Program-made: the position numbers and the translations under genes | From: Verrucosispora sp. WMMD573 | GTDB taxonomy: Bacteria; Actinomycetota; Actinomycetes; Mycobacteriales; Micromonosporaceae | Assembly (NCBI RefSeq): GCF_027497175.1 | Contig: NZ_CP114901.1 | Coordinates: forward strand, 3,348,001 to 3,412,000 | Direction of reading: 5' to 3' | Length of the DNA stretch: 64,000 bases | In this document: piece after piece, positions 63,360-64,000 of the stretch | Layout: every line of letters starts with the position of its first letter | How positions within the stretch are numbered: the stretch's first letter is position 1 | The notes under the pieces: generated by a model | Databases searched by the model: none | What the model was told of the DNA's origin: nothing | The model's input: only the letters and a program-made list of their open reading frames with translations

Positions 63360-64000
63360 CTACTTGCCGTTCGTAAATGCCTCGTAAGCCGCCAGCACCT
63401 CGCGAGTCGGGCCGTCCATCCGGATCTCGCCGGATTCCAGCCAGATGGTCCGTTCGCAGGTGTCCCGTACGGAGGAGAGCTGGTGGCTGACCAGGAACAC
63501 CGTGCCGGCGCTCTCCCGCAGCTCCCGTACCCGCTGCTCGCTGCGCTTGCGGAACGCCTTGTCCCCGGTGGCGAGGGCCTCGTCGATCAGCAGCACGTCG
63601 TGCTGCTTCGCGGCGGCGATGGAGAAGCGCAGCCGGGCCGACATGCCGGAGGAGTAGGTGCGCATCGGCAGCGAGGCGAAGTCACCGCGCTGGTTGATCC
63701 CGGAGAACTCGATGATCTCCGGAAGCTTGCGTCGCACCTCGGCCGGTGCCATGCCCATGGCCAGGCAGCCGAGCGTGACGTTGCGTTCGCCCGGCAGGTC
63801 GTTGAGCAGGGCGGCGTTCACGCCCAGCAGCGAGGGCTGCCCCTGGGTGTATACGGCCCCCCGCTCCACCGGCAGCAGTCCGGCGATGGCCCGCAGCAGG
63901 GTCGACTTGCCGGAGCCGTTGGTGCCGATCAGCCCGATGGCCTCGCCCCGGTACGCGGTGAACGAGACCCCGCGGACCGCGTGCACCTCCCGGACGTTGG
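63360..64000 (-). CDS. ABC transporter ATP-binding protein (polysaccharide/teichoic acid export), 5' end beyond the window
   Basis: A partial ATPase of the TagH/Wzt/RfbE class. The frame continues to the window end (NVREVHAVRG...), so its start lies outside. It shows Walker A GTNGSGKST, the Q-loop (NDLPGERNVTLGC), the signature YSSGMSARLRFSIA, Walker B VLLIDEALATGD and the switch His in VSHQLSS. The YSSGM signature is typical of polysaccharide exporters. It should energise export of the wall polymer made by the next two gene products. Confidence 0.93.
   Translation of the reverse strand, partial: NVREVHAVRGVSFTAYRGEAIGLIGTNGSGKSTLLRAIAGLLPVERGAVYTQGQPSLLGVNAALLNDLPGERNVTLGCLAMGMAPAEVRRKLPEIIEFSGINQRGDFASLPMRTYSSGMSARLRFSIAAAKQHDVLLIDEALATGDKAFRKRSEQRVRELRESAGTVFLVSHQLSSVRDTCERTIWLESGEIRMDGPTREVLAAYEAFTNGK

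Noticed and set aside
1..64000. tRNA or rRNA genes
   Set aside because: I saw no cloverleaf with a TTCGA-type T-loop or any conserved rRNA segment. A tRNAscan run could still find one missed by eye.

Overview
The window is high-GC actinobacterial DNA, most likely from a Micromonospora-like member of the Micromonosporaceae. The signs are strong GC3 bias, many GTG and TTG starts, ATGA/GTGA gene overlaps, an HTH/DUF5753-DUF397 pair, a DivIVA-like coiled-coil protein, an IdeR/DmdR-type iron box and long perfect intergenic palindromes. The genus is an inference. I recognised no rRNA, tRNA or CRISPR array.

Layout. 1-5.3 kb: a remnant of a short-chain dehydrogenase, a YccF membrane protein, a secreted CBM2-GH5-X2-CBM46 cellulase, an FUSC-like membrane protein and two DUF3558-like lipoproteins. 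5.5-12.2 kb: a LuxR-type LAL regulator, an AraC regulator, a possible 26-residue peptide gene, a small WPC-motif protein and a DivIVA-like protein. 12.4-17.4 kb: an iron-regulated siderophore uptake operon (ATPase, binding lipoprotein, fused double permease, siderophore-interacting reductase). 17.4-23.6 kb: a long hairpin, a 2H phosphoesterase, a DUF72 protein, two unknown proteins, a sulfotransferase, an alpha/beta hydrolase and an SGNH hydrolase. 23.9-29.7 kb: parE and parC, with a 429-residue intein placed directly after the catalytic tyrosine of ParC. 29.8-33.4 kb: an AlkB-like dioxygenase and a stand-alone trpB-trpA-gntR operon preceded by a 17-bp inverted repeat.

33.3-51.6 kb is a cell-surface glycan region. 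It holds every enzyme type of pseudaminic-acid-like nonulosonic acid synthesis: PseB, PseC, PseH, PseG, PseI and an SpsF-type cytidylyltransferase. With them are two uncharacterised operon members, a GT-C-like membrane protein, a GT2 glycosyltransferase and a membrane acyltransferase. Inside this region lies a compact cassette of acyl carrier protein, short adenylation enzyme, ketoreductase and phosphopantetheinyl-transferase-like protein. I infer that it may make an acyl group for decorating the glycan; this is the best candidate here for an undescribed system. A TerC gene under a putative yybP-ykoY manganese riboswitch and an ion channel lie between the pse parts.

51.7-57 kb: repeat-containing hypothetical proteins, a ydaO (c-di-AMP) riboswitch ahead of a secreted C39-like peptidase, the HTH-DUF397 pair and a second WPC-motif protein. 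57.0-58.4 kb: a complete 1321-bp IS element inserted in a palindrome with a 13-bp target duplication, followed by another 37-bp hairpin and a minisatellite. 58.7-64 kb: a methyltransferase, a DUF952 protein and a teichoic-acid-type operon (glycerophosphotransferase, cytidylyltransferase-SDR fusion, ABC ATPase cut by the window end).
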